A stretch of 14,148 nt of DNA. Source: an uncultured Porphyromonadaceae bacterium (GTDB lineage: Bacteria > Bacteroidota > Bacteroidia > Bacteroidales > Muribaculaceae). A model generated the notes under the pieces. The model had not been told where the DNA came from, did no database searches, and was given only the letters and a program-made list of their open reading frames with translations. The stretch covers positions 1-14,148 of the forward strand of contig CAMWLX010000043.1 of assembly GCA_947175225.1 (NCBI GenBank), given 5' to 3'. Numbering within the stretch: position 1 is the first letter of the stretch; every line of letters begins with the position of its first letter. The translations under genes and the position numbers were made by a program. Shown here piece after piece: positions 1 through 6,470 of the stretch.

Positions 1-148
1 ATTCCACACCTTTGTCGATAGCGTCAGCACGCCCTTCCATCTGCTTGATGATCACGGGCCATCCCCACTTTGCAAGAATGACAAAGAGGATGATGAACGC
101 AACGAACATCCAGAAAACCAGTCCAAAATCGGGCGTGAATAATTCCAT
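1..148 (-). CDS. atpF: ATP synthase Fo subunit b, N-terminal part (runs off the left edge)
   Basis: Subunit b forms the peripheral stalk that holds the F1 head against the a/c membrane motor. Only the first 49 codons lie in the window. They read MELFTPDFGLVFWMFVAF and continue as a hydrophobic helix (about residues 8-31), ending in a lysine/tryptophan boundary (AKWGWP) and the start of the charged cytoplasmic helix (KQMEGRADAID). This matches the usual b-subunit layout of one N-terminal membrane anchor followed by a long amphipathic dimerising helix. The ATG at 146-148 is the only sensible start, 30 nt after the atpE stop. Its position after atpE is the usual Bacteroidota order, and atpH, atpA and atpG would be expected further left. 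The call is firm from context plus sequence; the C-terminal part cannot be seen. Confidence 0.93.
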   Translation of the reverse strand, partial: MELFTPDFGLVFWMFVAFIILFVILAKWGWPVIIKQMEGRADAIDKGVE

Positions 149-178
149 TATATTAAGAAATTATAAGGCTGAAGCCAA

Positions 179-421
179 TTAGATGAAGAGTGCAAGAGCA
201 GAAACGATCACAGCGAAGAGAGCTACACCTTCGATAAGGGCAGCGATCACGATCATGTTTGAACGGATGTCGCCGGCTGCTTCCGGCTGGCGTGCGATGG
301 CTTCCATTGCGCTGCTACCGATCTTACCGATACCGATACCTGCACCAATAGCTGCGAGGCCTGCTCCGAAAGCAGCGCCGAAAGAAGCAAGAGCTTCAGC
401 TACTAAAATCATTGAAAACAT
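179..421 (-). CDS. atpE: ATP synthase Fo subunit c (c-ring proteolipid)
   Basis: This 80-residue hairpin membrane protein forms the rotating c-ring. Helix 1 (about residues 8-32) carries the glycine-rich packing motif GAGLAAIGAGIGIG. The polar loop has the conserved RQPEA (residues 44-48), which contacts gamma/epsilon. Helix 2 (about 55-79) carries the ion-binding carboxylate E64 in ALIEGVALF. E64 is followed by Gly rather than the Ser/Thr pair typical of sodium-binding rings, so proton coupling is the more likely reading (inference). The start at 421 gives MFSMIL; Met4 is an alternative start. The leader just upstream is very A-rich on the coding strand (AAAAAAGAAAAAGACT), which suits strong initiation in Bacteroidota for a subunit needed in many copies. 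The gene lies 93 bp after atpB and 30 bp before atpF. Confidence 0.97.
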   Translation of the reverse strand: MFSMILVAEALASFGAAFGAGLAAIGAGIGIGKIGSSAMEAIARQPEAAGDIRSNMIVIAALIEGVALFAVIVSALALFI

Positions 422-514
422 AGTCTTTTTCTTTTTTAGAGTTATTATTGTTTTTATTTTTTAATTCTTTATGAGATTTATAAGTCTTATAAGATTTATA
501 AGATATATAAAATA
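422..514 (-). promoter_or_regulatory. atpB-atpE intercistronic region with an A-rich atpE translation leader
   Basis: This 93-bp gap is much longer than most other gaps in the cluster (10-30 bp). On the coding strand its atpE-proximal half (about 422-464) is almost pure A/T with long A runs, which fits the A-rich initiation regions used instead of Shine-Dalgarno sites in Bacteroidota. Its atpB-proximal half is the 9-bp array at 475-510. I see no TAnnTTTG promoter box. In E. coli the atpB-atpE intercistronic segment is a known translation enhancer for subunit c; a similar role here is inference. Confidence 0.5.
475..510. repeat. AT-rich tandem array, 9-bp period, four units
   Basis: On the plus strand four consecutive 9-mers can be read: GATTTATAA (475-483), GTCTTATAA (484-492), GATTTATAA (493-501) and GATATATAA (502-510). 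An AATATC remnant then touches the atpB stop codon. The cores TTATAA and CTTATAAG are self-complementary, so the transcript could form alternative small hairpins. The period and the pyrimidine/TTAA-type core resemble the array at 3624-3708. Confidence 0.75.
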
Positions 515-1783
515 TCAGGCTTTGGCGGGAGCTGTGGCTTCAGCTGATTCGTGGGCTTCGTGGGCGTGGGGTTCGTGCTCCTCGTGGATTGCCATCGAAA
601 TGAAGATGGTAGAGAGGAGGGTGAAGACGTAGGCCTGGATGAAGCTGACCAGAGTGTCGAGAAGCAGCATGAAGATGGAGAAGAGGATTGAAATCACTGC
701 TGTGCCTCCTGCGACTGCCGCTCCGTAGGCTGCAAAGATGAATATAAGAAGGGTGAGAGTGATGACGATCATGTGTCCACCCATCATGTTTGCAAAGAGA
801 CGGATGCAGAGGGCTGCCGGCTTAGTGAAGATTCCAAACACTTCAATCACCTGCATGATTGGCAATGGGAACTTTAGGAACAAGGGCACATCAGGCCAGA
901 AGATCTCTTTCCAATAGTGCTTGTTGCCGTTGATGTTGGTGACTACGAATGTCATCACTGCCAATACGAGTGTGATTGCGATATTGCCCGTAAGGTTTGC
1001 GCCGCCGGGGAATATGACGATCAGTCCAAGGAGGTTCATCACAAGGATAAAGAAGAATGCTGTCAGCAGATATGGGGCGAATTTGGGAGCCTTGTCGCCG
1101 AGAGTGCTCTTGATCACTCCGGTGTAGATGAAATCAATGCAGAGTTCGAGGAATCCCATACCTTTTCGGGGTGCCTTGAAGCCCTTGCGAGCATAGAATC
1201 TCACGAGAGCCATCACCATCCATGTGACTATTGCTGCTGCGATGAAGAGAGCGAGGACATTTTTAGTGATGGAGATATCGAATGGCCGATATTCCTTATA
1301 ATACTTTCCATCAAACTTCACAAAGCCATCGACTATCTCGTCATTCTGAGTGGCAGCTATATTTTCAGCTTGAGCCTCTTCACTTTCAGAAGTGGGGAGG
1401 AGTTGCACCACCTTATCTTTGTGTTTGCTTTCATGCGCAAGTACAAACTGATAAGCCGGCTTACCATTTTTATCGATTGTGACAATCTGCGGAACACTGA
1501 CCACATGAATCTTGCTGGACTCCGGATCTATCATCTCCTCGTGCTTGACAAGTCTGCCAGAAGAGAAGCAGTGCCAGCTTCCGTCTTCCGCCCTTACGAT
1601 CACCGGGAGCGGAATCCGGTAGGTATGGCTGAAAGGCACTTCCCAACCGTAGCCGTCACCGAGGTGATGGAAGATGTTTCCTTTCACGTCTACCGTACCC
1701 TTTCCTTCCTCCGAAGCCTTAGCGGAGAAAGGTATGGCTAAGATAGACATGAGCAAAAACAGTATGGCAAATTTCTTTCTCAT
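515..1783 (-). CDS. atpB: ATP synthase Fo subunit a, with signal peptide and long exported N-terminal region
   Basis: Subunit a is the stator half of the Fo proton channel. At 422 residues it is far longer than the E. coli protein (271). Residues 1-23 look like a signal peptide ending AKA. Residues about 24-172 form a mostly hydrophilic region expected on the periplasmic side, and the membrane domain starts near residue 174. The essential arginine is R328 in CIRLFANMMGGH, and the conserved Gln is Q383 in FIQAYVFTLL. Counting from these, the positions matching E. coli E219 and H245 are H337 and D376. This is the His/acidic swap also seen in mitochondrial subunit a. The C-terminal tail after residue 399 holds five histidines among acidic residues. 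The gene begins 10 nt after atpC, so translational coupling is likely. The long N-terminus is, from memory, common in Bacteroidota. Confidence 0.96.
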   Translation of the reverse strand: MRKKFAILFLLMSILAIPFSAKASEEGKGTVDVKGNIFHHLGDGYGWEVPFSHTYRIPLPVIVRAEDGSWHCFSSGRLVKHEEMIDPESSKIHVVSVPQIVTIDKNGKPAYQFVLAHESKHKDKVVQLLPTSESEEAQAENIAATQNDEIVDGFVKFDGKYYKEYRPFDISITKNVLALFIAAAIVTWMVMALVRFYARKGFKAPRKGMGFLELCIDFIYTGVIKSTLGDKAPKFAPYLLTAFFFILVMNLLGLIVIFPGGANLTGNIAITLVLAVMTFVVTNINGNKHYWKEIFWPDVPLFLKFPLPIMQVIEVFGIFTKPAALCIRLFANMMGGHMIVITLTLLIFIFAAYGAAVAGGTAVISILFSIFMLLLDTLVSFIQAYVFTLLSTIFISMAIHEEHEPHAHEAHESAEATAPAKA

Positions 1784-1793
1784 TGTAGTAGCG

Positions 1794-2030
1794 TTAATAG
1801 ATGCACACCGATATTACATTATTGTCGATGTCTGCCAGTCCACCCTTTATGGCGTAGGTGTTTTCCTCGCCGGAAGGGGTGCGGTAGGCTATCGAACCCT
1901 CTACAAGCACAGAAATCAGAGGCGCGTGGTTTTTTAGCACCGTAAACTTACCGAGTTCTCCGGGTAAAGTCACGGAATCAGCATCGCCTTTGAAAACGAC
2001 TTCCTGAGGTGAAATGATTTCTAAAGTCAT
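1794..2030 (-). CDS. atpC: ATP synthase F1 subunit epsilon, beta-sandwich domain only
   Basis: Epsilon is part of the central rotor stalk; it links gamma to the c-ring and in many bacteria inhibits ATP hydrolysis. This version has 78 residues and begins MTLEIISPQEVVFKG, with the family motifs LPGELGKFTVLKNHAPL (about residues 22-38) and IKGGLADIDNN (about 61-71). It stops just after the last strand of the N-terminal beta-sandwich. The usual C-terminal two-helix domain (about 50 residues in E. coli, total about 139) is missing. No later in-frame continuation is possible because atpB starts 10 nt after the stop. Short epsilons are, from memory, usual in Bacteroidota, so this is probably a natural form and not a truncation. 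Loss of the helices predicts loss of epsilon-type autoinhibition. The gene lies 19 nt after atpD. Confidence 0.93.
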   Translation of the reverse strand: MTLEIISPQEVVFKGDADSVTLPGELGKFTVLKNHAPLISVLVEGSIAYRTPSGEENTYAIKGGLADIDNNVISVCIY

Positions 2031-2049
2031 TATCGAAATGTGCTATTTG

Positions 2050-3549
2050 TTATACTTCAGCAAGCATCTTCTTGCCCTTGGCGATCGCTTCGTCGATAGT
2101 GCCGACATTTAGGAATGCCTGTTCAGGATATTCATCCATCTCGCCGCTGAGAATCATCTTGAAGCCGCGGATAGTCTCCTGAAGAGGTACCATGACACCC
2201 GGAACGCCTGTGAACTGCTCAGCTACATGGAATGGCTGGCTGAGGAAACGCTGTGCACGGCGAGCGCGAGACACGACAAGTTTGTCGTCGTCGCTGAGTT
2301 CGTCTACGCCAAGGATGGCGATGATATCTTGAAGGTCGTTGTATTTCTGAAGAAGCTGCTTGGTCTGCTGAGCTACGTTGTAGTGCTCTTCGCCTATGAT
2401 ATTCGGGTCGAGGATACGTGAAGTGGAGTCGAGAGGGTCTACTGCAGGGTAGATACCGAGCTCGGCAATCTTACGGTTGAGCACAGTCGTTGCATCAAGG
2501 AAAGAGAATGTAGTAGCCGGAGCCGGGTCAGTCAAGTCGTCGGCAGGCACGTAGATAGCCTGTACAGAAGTGATAGAACCATTCTTAGTGGAAGTGATTC
2601 GTTCCTGAAGGGCACCCATCTCAGAAGCAAGAGTCGGCTGATAACCTACAGCAGATGGCATACGGCCAAGAAGCGCTGACACCTCAGAACCTGCCTGAGT
2701 GAATCGGAAAATGTTGTCGATGAAGAGAAGGATATCCTGGCCTCCACCTTCAGCATCGCGGAACTGCTCTGCCACTGTAAGACCGGAAAGTGCTACACGG
2801 AGACGTGCACCCGGCGGTTCGTTCATCTGGCCGAACACCATGGTCACCTGGCTCTTTTCCACTTCTTTCATGTCAACGTCGGCAAGATTCCATTGTCCTT
2901 TCTCCATGCCTTCCTCAAACTTCTTGCCATATTTCATGACGCCGCTCTCGATCATTTCACGGAGAAGGTCGTTGCCCTCACGAGTACGTTCACCAACACC
3001 TGTAAACACAGAGAAACCGTTGGAACCTTTCGCAATATTGTTGATAAGCTCCTGGATAAGCACTGTCTTTCCTACGCCTGCACCACCGAAGAGACCGATC
3101 TTACCACCCTTTGTGTATGGCTCGAGGAAGTCGATAACCTTGATACCGGTAAGAAGGATTTCAGTAGAGATAGCGAGGTCTTCAAAAGCTGGAGCCGGCT
3201 GATGGATTGGGCGAAGATGATCGCGGTCGAGCTCCGGAAGGTGGTCGATGGGTTCACCAATCACATTAAGCAGACGCCCTTTCACCTGCTGTCCGGTAGG
3301 AACAGCGATGGGGCGACCAAGGTTTTCAACTTCCATACCGCGGCGGATACCGTCGGTAGATTCCATAGCTACACAGCGTACAGTCTGTTCGCCGATATGC
3401 TGCTCGACTTCGAGAATCAGTTCCTCGCCATTGTCACGCGTGATCTTGAGAGCCGCGTAGATAGGGGGGATGTTCTCTTTTCCGCCCTCGAAACTAACGT
3501 CGATTACGGGGCCGATGACTTGAGTGATCGTTCCTTTGTTTGCGCTCAT
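2050..3549 (-). CDS. atpD: ATP synthase F1 subunit beta (catalytic)
   Basis: The beta subunit carries the three catalytic nucleotide sites of F1. The 499-residue protein has the N-terminal barrel (IGPVIDVSF near residue 12), the Walker A loop GGAGVGKT (155-162), the catalytic-glutamate segment GVGERTREG (E187), the Walker B strand ILLFIDN (D278), and the QMNEPPGARLRV and LDSTSR family motifs. It is longer than E. coli beta (460). The main cause is an extra segment of roughly 25 residues (about 206-230, rich in K, E, G and M) between the ESGV helix and the VTMVFGQMNEPPG strand, plus a few residues in FRDAEGGGQD. Everything else is colinear, so the insert is probably a lineage feature that keeps activity. 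It is the first gene of the atp cluster, 164 bp after nuoH, with a GC-rich hairpin in its leader. Confidence 0.98.
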   Translation of the reverse strand: MSANKGTITQVIGPVIDVSFEGGKENIPPIYAALKITRDNGEELILEVEQHIGEQTVRCVAMESTDGIRRGMEVENLGRPIAVPTGQQVKGRLLNVIGEPIDHLPELDRDHLRPIHQPAPAFEDLAISTEILLTGIKVIDFLEPYTKGGKIGLFGGAGVGKTVLIQELINNIAKGSNGFSVFTGVGERTREGNDLLREMIESGVMKYGKKFEEGMEKGQWNLADVDMKEVEKSQVTMVFGQMNEPPGARLRVALSGLTVAEQFRDAEGGGQDILLFIDNIFRFTQAGSEVSALLGRMPSAVGYQPTLASEMGALQERITSTKNGSITSVQAIYVPADDLTDPAPATTFSFLDATTVLNRKIAELGIYPAVDPLDSTSRILDPNIIGEEHYNVAQQTKQLLQKYNDLQDIIAILGVDELSDDDKLVVSRARRAQRFLSQPFHVAEQFTGVPGVMVPLQETIRGFKMILSGEMDEYPEQAFLNVGTIDEAIAKGKKMLAEV

Positions 3550-3584
3550 TTTTAGAATGTCGAAAAAGTGTTGTTAATATTGGT

Positions 3585-3614
3585 CCGGGAGATCGGGATC
3601 AGACGGTCTCCCGG
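3585..3614 (-). promoter_or_regulatory. GC-rich inverted repeat in the atpD leader
   Basis: CCGGGAGA (3585-3592) pairs perfectly with TCTCCCGG (3607-3614). Two further pairs inside, across one G-T/A-C position, give arms of 11 bp with an 8-nt loop. It sits 36 nt before the atpD start. In the transcribed direction it is followed by ACCAATATTAACAAC, not a U-tract, so it is not a typical intrinsic terminator. It could be a processing or stability hairpin separating nuo and atp messages, or a protein-binding site (inference). Confidence 0.55.
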
Positions 3615-3623
3615 TGTATTTGT

Positions 3624-3708
3624 TTTAAGGACTTTAAGGGTCTTAAGGGCTTTAAGGACCTTAAGGGCTTTAAGGATCTTAGGGGCTTTAAGGACCTTAG
3701 GGGCTTGG
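3624..3708. repeat. Tandem array, 18-bp unit built from two 9-mers, between nuoH and atpD
   Basis: Four consecutive 18-bp units on the plus strand are 3633-3650, 3651-3668, 3669-3686 and 3687-3704, for example TTTAAGGACCTTAAGGGC. A half unit precedes them (TTTAAGGAC, 3624-3632) and a short TTGG remnant follows. Each unit splits into two 9-mers of the type CTTTAAGGA / CCTTARGGG. Cores such as CCTTAAGG (3659-3666) are palindromic. The array ends only 5 bp from the nuoH stop codon. There are no unique spacers, so it is not a CRISPR array. No coding role is supported. Confidence 0.85.
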
Positions 3709-3713
3709 AAATT

Positions 3714-4790
3714 TTAGAAGGTCCAGCCTAAGGCTACGCAGACTGCCATGAGGCAGAGGTTGACGAGAGCGATAGGCATGAGGTATTTCCATTCAAATGC
3801 GAGGAGCTGGTCGATACGCACGCGAGGGAAAGTCCACTTAAACCAGATGATGATGTAGCTGATGAAGAAAGTCTTTCCTAAAAACCATACGATGCTTGGA
3901 ATCCAGTTCATTACATTGTTGAAGCCATCCCAACCTGCAATGTGGAAAGGCATCCAGCCACCAAGGAACATCAGAGAAGCGATACCGCTGACAATGAATA
4001 GGTTGAGGTATTCTGACAAGTAGAACATACCGAAGCTGATACCGGAATACTCAGTATGGAAACCGGCTGTCAGCTCGTGTTCTGCTTCCGGAAGGTCGAA
4101 CGGACCACGGTTGGTCTCGGCAGTGGCTGCAATCAGATAAAGCACGAAGGCAATGATTGCCGGAATCTGGCCTTTGAATATAAACCAGCAATTTTCTTGA
4201 GCCCAAACGAGTTCGTTGATATCCATTGTGCCTGCCAAACATACGATAGCAAGCAGGGCGAGACCCATAGAAATCTCATAGCTGACCATCTGAGCACCAC
4301 TACGCATAGCGCCTACGAGAGAATACTTGTTGTTGGAAGCCCAGCCGGCAAGGAGGATACCAATAACGCCAAGGCTTGAAACGGCAAGCATGAAGAAGAT
4401 GCCTATATTATAGTTGATCAGCTGCAATCCGTAGCCCCATGGGAGGCAAGCGAAGACAGTCACAGAAGCAGCAACTACAATGTAAGGAGCAAGTTTGAAG
4501 AGGAATTTATCTGTACCTTTTAGGGAGATAATCTCCTTGATGAGCATCTTTATGACATCGGCGAAGAGCTGCATGAGACCCCAAGGACCAACACGCATCG
4601 GGCCAAGACGGCACTGGAAGTAAGCACAGAGCTTACGTTCGTAGAAAATGTAGAACATCGCCAGCACAGAATAGGCAGCCAGGAGGATCACGGCGATTAC
4701 GATGCATTCCACAAGGACTGTCGCCCATTCAGGCATACATCCTAACAAAAGGTTGTTGAACCAGTTTGTGATTACACTAAAGTCAAACAT
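3714..4790 (-). CDS. nuoH: NADH-quinone oxidoreductase (complex I) subunit H
   Basis: NuoH is the heel subunit of complex I. It forms part of the quinone chamber and passes redox-driven changes to the membrane proton channels. The protein has 358 residues and is multi-spanning throughout. It has the family signatures YERK (50-53) leading into CRLGPMRVGP (60-69), KYSLVGAMR (155-163) and AETNRGPFDLPEAEHELTAG (224-243), then FHTEYSG. These acidic and arginine clusters line the quinone/E-channel entrance in known structures. The length is close to the usual 320-350. It follows nuoCD by 22 nt and is clearly in the same transcription unit. In Bacteroides-type clusters nuoI follows; here the next gene is atpD. 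No defect is seen in the coding sequence. Confidence 0.97.
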   Translation of the reverse strand: MFDFSVITNWFNNLLLGCMPEWATVLVECIVIAVILLAAYSVLAMFYIFYERKLCAYFQCRLGPMRVGPWGLMQLFADVIKMLIKEIISLKGTDKFLFKLAPYIVVAASVTVFACLPWGYGLQLINYNIGIFFMLAVSSLGVIGILLAGWASNNKYSLVGAMRSGAQMVSYEISMGLALLAIVCLAGTMDINELVWAQENCWFIFKGQIPAIIAFVLYLIAATAETNRGPFDLPEAEHELTAGFHTEYSGISFGMFYLSEYLNLFIVSGIASLMFLGGWMPFHIAGWDGFNNVMNWIPSIVWFLGKTFFISYIIIWFKWTFPRVRIDQLLAFEWKYLMPIALVNLCLMAVCVALGWTF

Positions 4791-4812
4791 GTCGTTTTTC
4801 TATTAGATTTAG

Positions 4813-6438
4813 TTAGCGGTCAATGTCAGGAATCACGAAGTCAAGGGCAGCACCGATGGTGATTACGTCGGCTATCATGTTGCCACGGCAGCAGAGGTCC
4901 ATTACTCCTACGAGGTTGAAGCAAGGGCTCTGGAAATGCACACGGTAGGGATTCTTGGAGCCGTCGCTTTCGATGTAGACACCGAATGTGCCACGGGATG
5001 CCTCCACCTGAGTATACCAATGTCCTACAGGGAGCTTCACGATCTTAGGCACCTGAGCACGGATGTCGCCTTCAGGGATGCGGTCGATGAGTTGCTCTAT
5101 TATTCTGCAGCTCTGTTCGATTTCCTTCATACGCACCATGTAGCGAGAGTAAGAATCGCAACCGTCAAGAAGAACTTCATCAAACTCTACGCGGTCGTAT
5201 GCTGCGTAAGGGTGTTTCTTGCGGCAGTCGCAGCTCCAGTTGGAGCCACGTCCTGAAGGTCCGGTGATGCAATAGTTGATAGCGTCTTTTTTGCTGAGGT
5301 GACCTACATGGAGACGATTTTTTGCAATAATATTTCCTGAGAATACGGTGTGGTATTCTTTCAAGCGTTCAGGCATGATAGCGAGAAGAGCCTTTACATC
5401 CTTCACGAAATCCGGATGAAGGTCGGCAATCACACCTCCGATGACATTATAATTCATCGACATACGGGCACCGCAAGTCTTCTCGAAGATGTCGAGCACC
5501 ATCTCACGCTCACGGAAACCATAGAAGAATGCAGTGGTAGCTCCAAGGTCCATAGCCGTACATCCAAAGGCAAGCAAGTGGCTGGAGATACGCATAAGCT
5601 CATCCATGATAGTACGGATCACTACAGCGCGGTCAGGAACCTGAAGACCAAGTGCCTTTTCGATACATGCACATAGGCAGTGACGGTTCTGATGGGCACT
5701 CATGTAGTCCATACGGTCGGTGAAATGGAGAATCTGTGGATAGCCAAGTTCTTCGCAGAGTTTTTCGATACCGCGATGGATGTAACCGGAGACAACATCA
5801 ATCTTCTTCACCTCCTCGCCATTGAGGGCAACACGGAAACGCATAACGCCGTGGGTTGAGGGGTGCTGAGGGCCAATGTTCATCACATAATCGTGCATTT
5901 CAAACACTCTGGAAGGAATAGGCTTGATGACACCGTTAGGATCCTTCACATATGAAACAGTAGCATCCTCGTTTTTCTCGTCGTCTTCGGGAATCGGATT
6001 CAGTTTTGGGTCGGCATCATAATCCTTGCGTAGAGGATAACCTTTCCAATCGTTGCGCAGGAAGAAGCGGCGCATGTCGGGATGGTTGATAAACTTGATG
6101 CCATAGAAATCGTAGACCTCTCGCTCCTGGAAGTTAGCCACTTTCCAAAGATCGGAGACAGTGTCGATATAAGGGTTCTCGCGGTCAGCGACAGCAACTT
6201 TCACCGACAGCATCTCCCAGTTGCGGCTTGTAGCAGTGAAGTAATACATCACTCCGAGAGTCTCTTTCCAGTCCATGCCGACGACAGCGGAGAGGACATC
6301 GAAATTGAGCTCCGGGTCATGCTTGAGTGCTTCAGCAAGAGCTCTCCAGTCTTCAGCAGGCACATTGACGAGAAGGACATCTCCTTCTTCAAATGTGGCA
6401 GACGGGCAAATCTTGCTTATTTTGTCTTTAACGCTCAT
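4813..6438 (-). CDS. nuoCD: Fused NADH-quinone oxidoreductase subunit C/D
   Basis: This is one 541-residue chain joining NuoC (about residues 1-145) and NuoD (about 180-541). The NuoC part shows its signature EREVYDFYGIKF followed by NHPDMRRFFLRNDWKGYPLRKDY (about 118-140). A charged linker (about 141-178) leads to the NuoD part, which opens with GPQHPSTHGVMRF. Residues corresponding to the quinone-site His, Tyr and Asp of the family are H196 (in STHG), Y245 (in DRMDYMS) and D297 (in AMDLGATTAFFY). SAHQNRH at 247-253 replaces the usual SxxNE pattern, which I recall as typical of Bacteroidota. The chain ends LDFVIPDIDR, the normal NuoD end. It lies 32 nt after nuoB and 22 nt before nuoH. NuoC-NuoD fusion is known in E. 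coli as well. Confidence 0.97.
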   Translation of the reverse strand: MSVKDKISKICPSATFEEGDVLLVNVPAEDWRALAEALKHDPELNFDVLSAVVGMDWKETLGVMYYFTATSRNWEMLSVKVAVADRENPYIDTVSDLWKVANFQEREVYDFYGIKFINHPDMRRFFLRNDWKGYPLRKDYDADPKLNPIPEDDEKNEDATVSYVKDPNGVIKPIPSRVFEMHDYVMNIGPQHPSTHGVMRFRVALNGEEVKKIDVVSGYIHRGIEKLCEELGYPQILHFTDRMDYMSAHQNRHCLCACIEKALGLQVPDRAVVIRTIMDELMRISSHLLAFGCTAMDLGATTAFFYGFREREMVLDIFEKTCGARMSMNYNVIGGVIADLHPDFVKDVKALLAIMPERLKEYHTVFSGNIIAKNRLHVGHLSKKDAINYCITGPSGRGSNWSCDCRKKHPYAAYDRVEFDEVLLDGCDSYSRYMVRMKEIEQSCRIIEQLIDRIPEGDIRAQVPKIVKLPVGHWYTQVEASRGTFGVYIESDGSKNPYRVHFQSPCFNLVGVMDLCCRGNMIADVITIGAALDFVIPDIDR

Positions 6439-6470
6439 TTTATAAGTTGTGTATTGTTGACAAATATTGA

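Noticed and set aside
179..421. Sodium-specific c-ring
   Set aside because: The residues after E64 are Gly-Val and not the Ser/Thr expected for sodium coordination; the sequence favours protons, although ion use was not tested.
917..1741. Plus-strand open frame of 274 codons
   Set aside because: It lies wholly antisense to atpB; the product is Cys/His-rich low-quality sequence with no domain pattern, as expected from a mirror frame of a conserved gene.
2893..3555. Plus-strand open frame of 220 codons
   Set aside because: Antisense to atpD, with no recognisable motifs and no leader; a shadow of the conserved beta-subunit codons.
3585..3627. Plus-strand intrinsic terminator at the GC-rich hairpin
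   Set aside because: The following T-rich segment is interrupted (GTGTATTTGTTTT) and there is no plus-strand gene to terminate.
3624..3708. CRISPR array
   Set aside because: The units are contiguous with no unique spacers, and no cas genes are present.
3540..3731. Plus-strand frame giving a repeated FKDLKG-type peptide
   Set aside because: The periodic peptide is simply the translation of the 9/18-bp DNA array; it overlaps the ends of atpD and nuoH and has no initiation signals.
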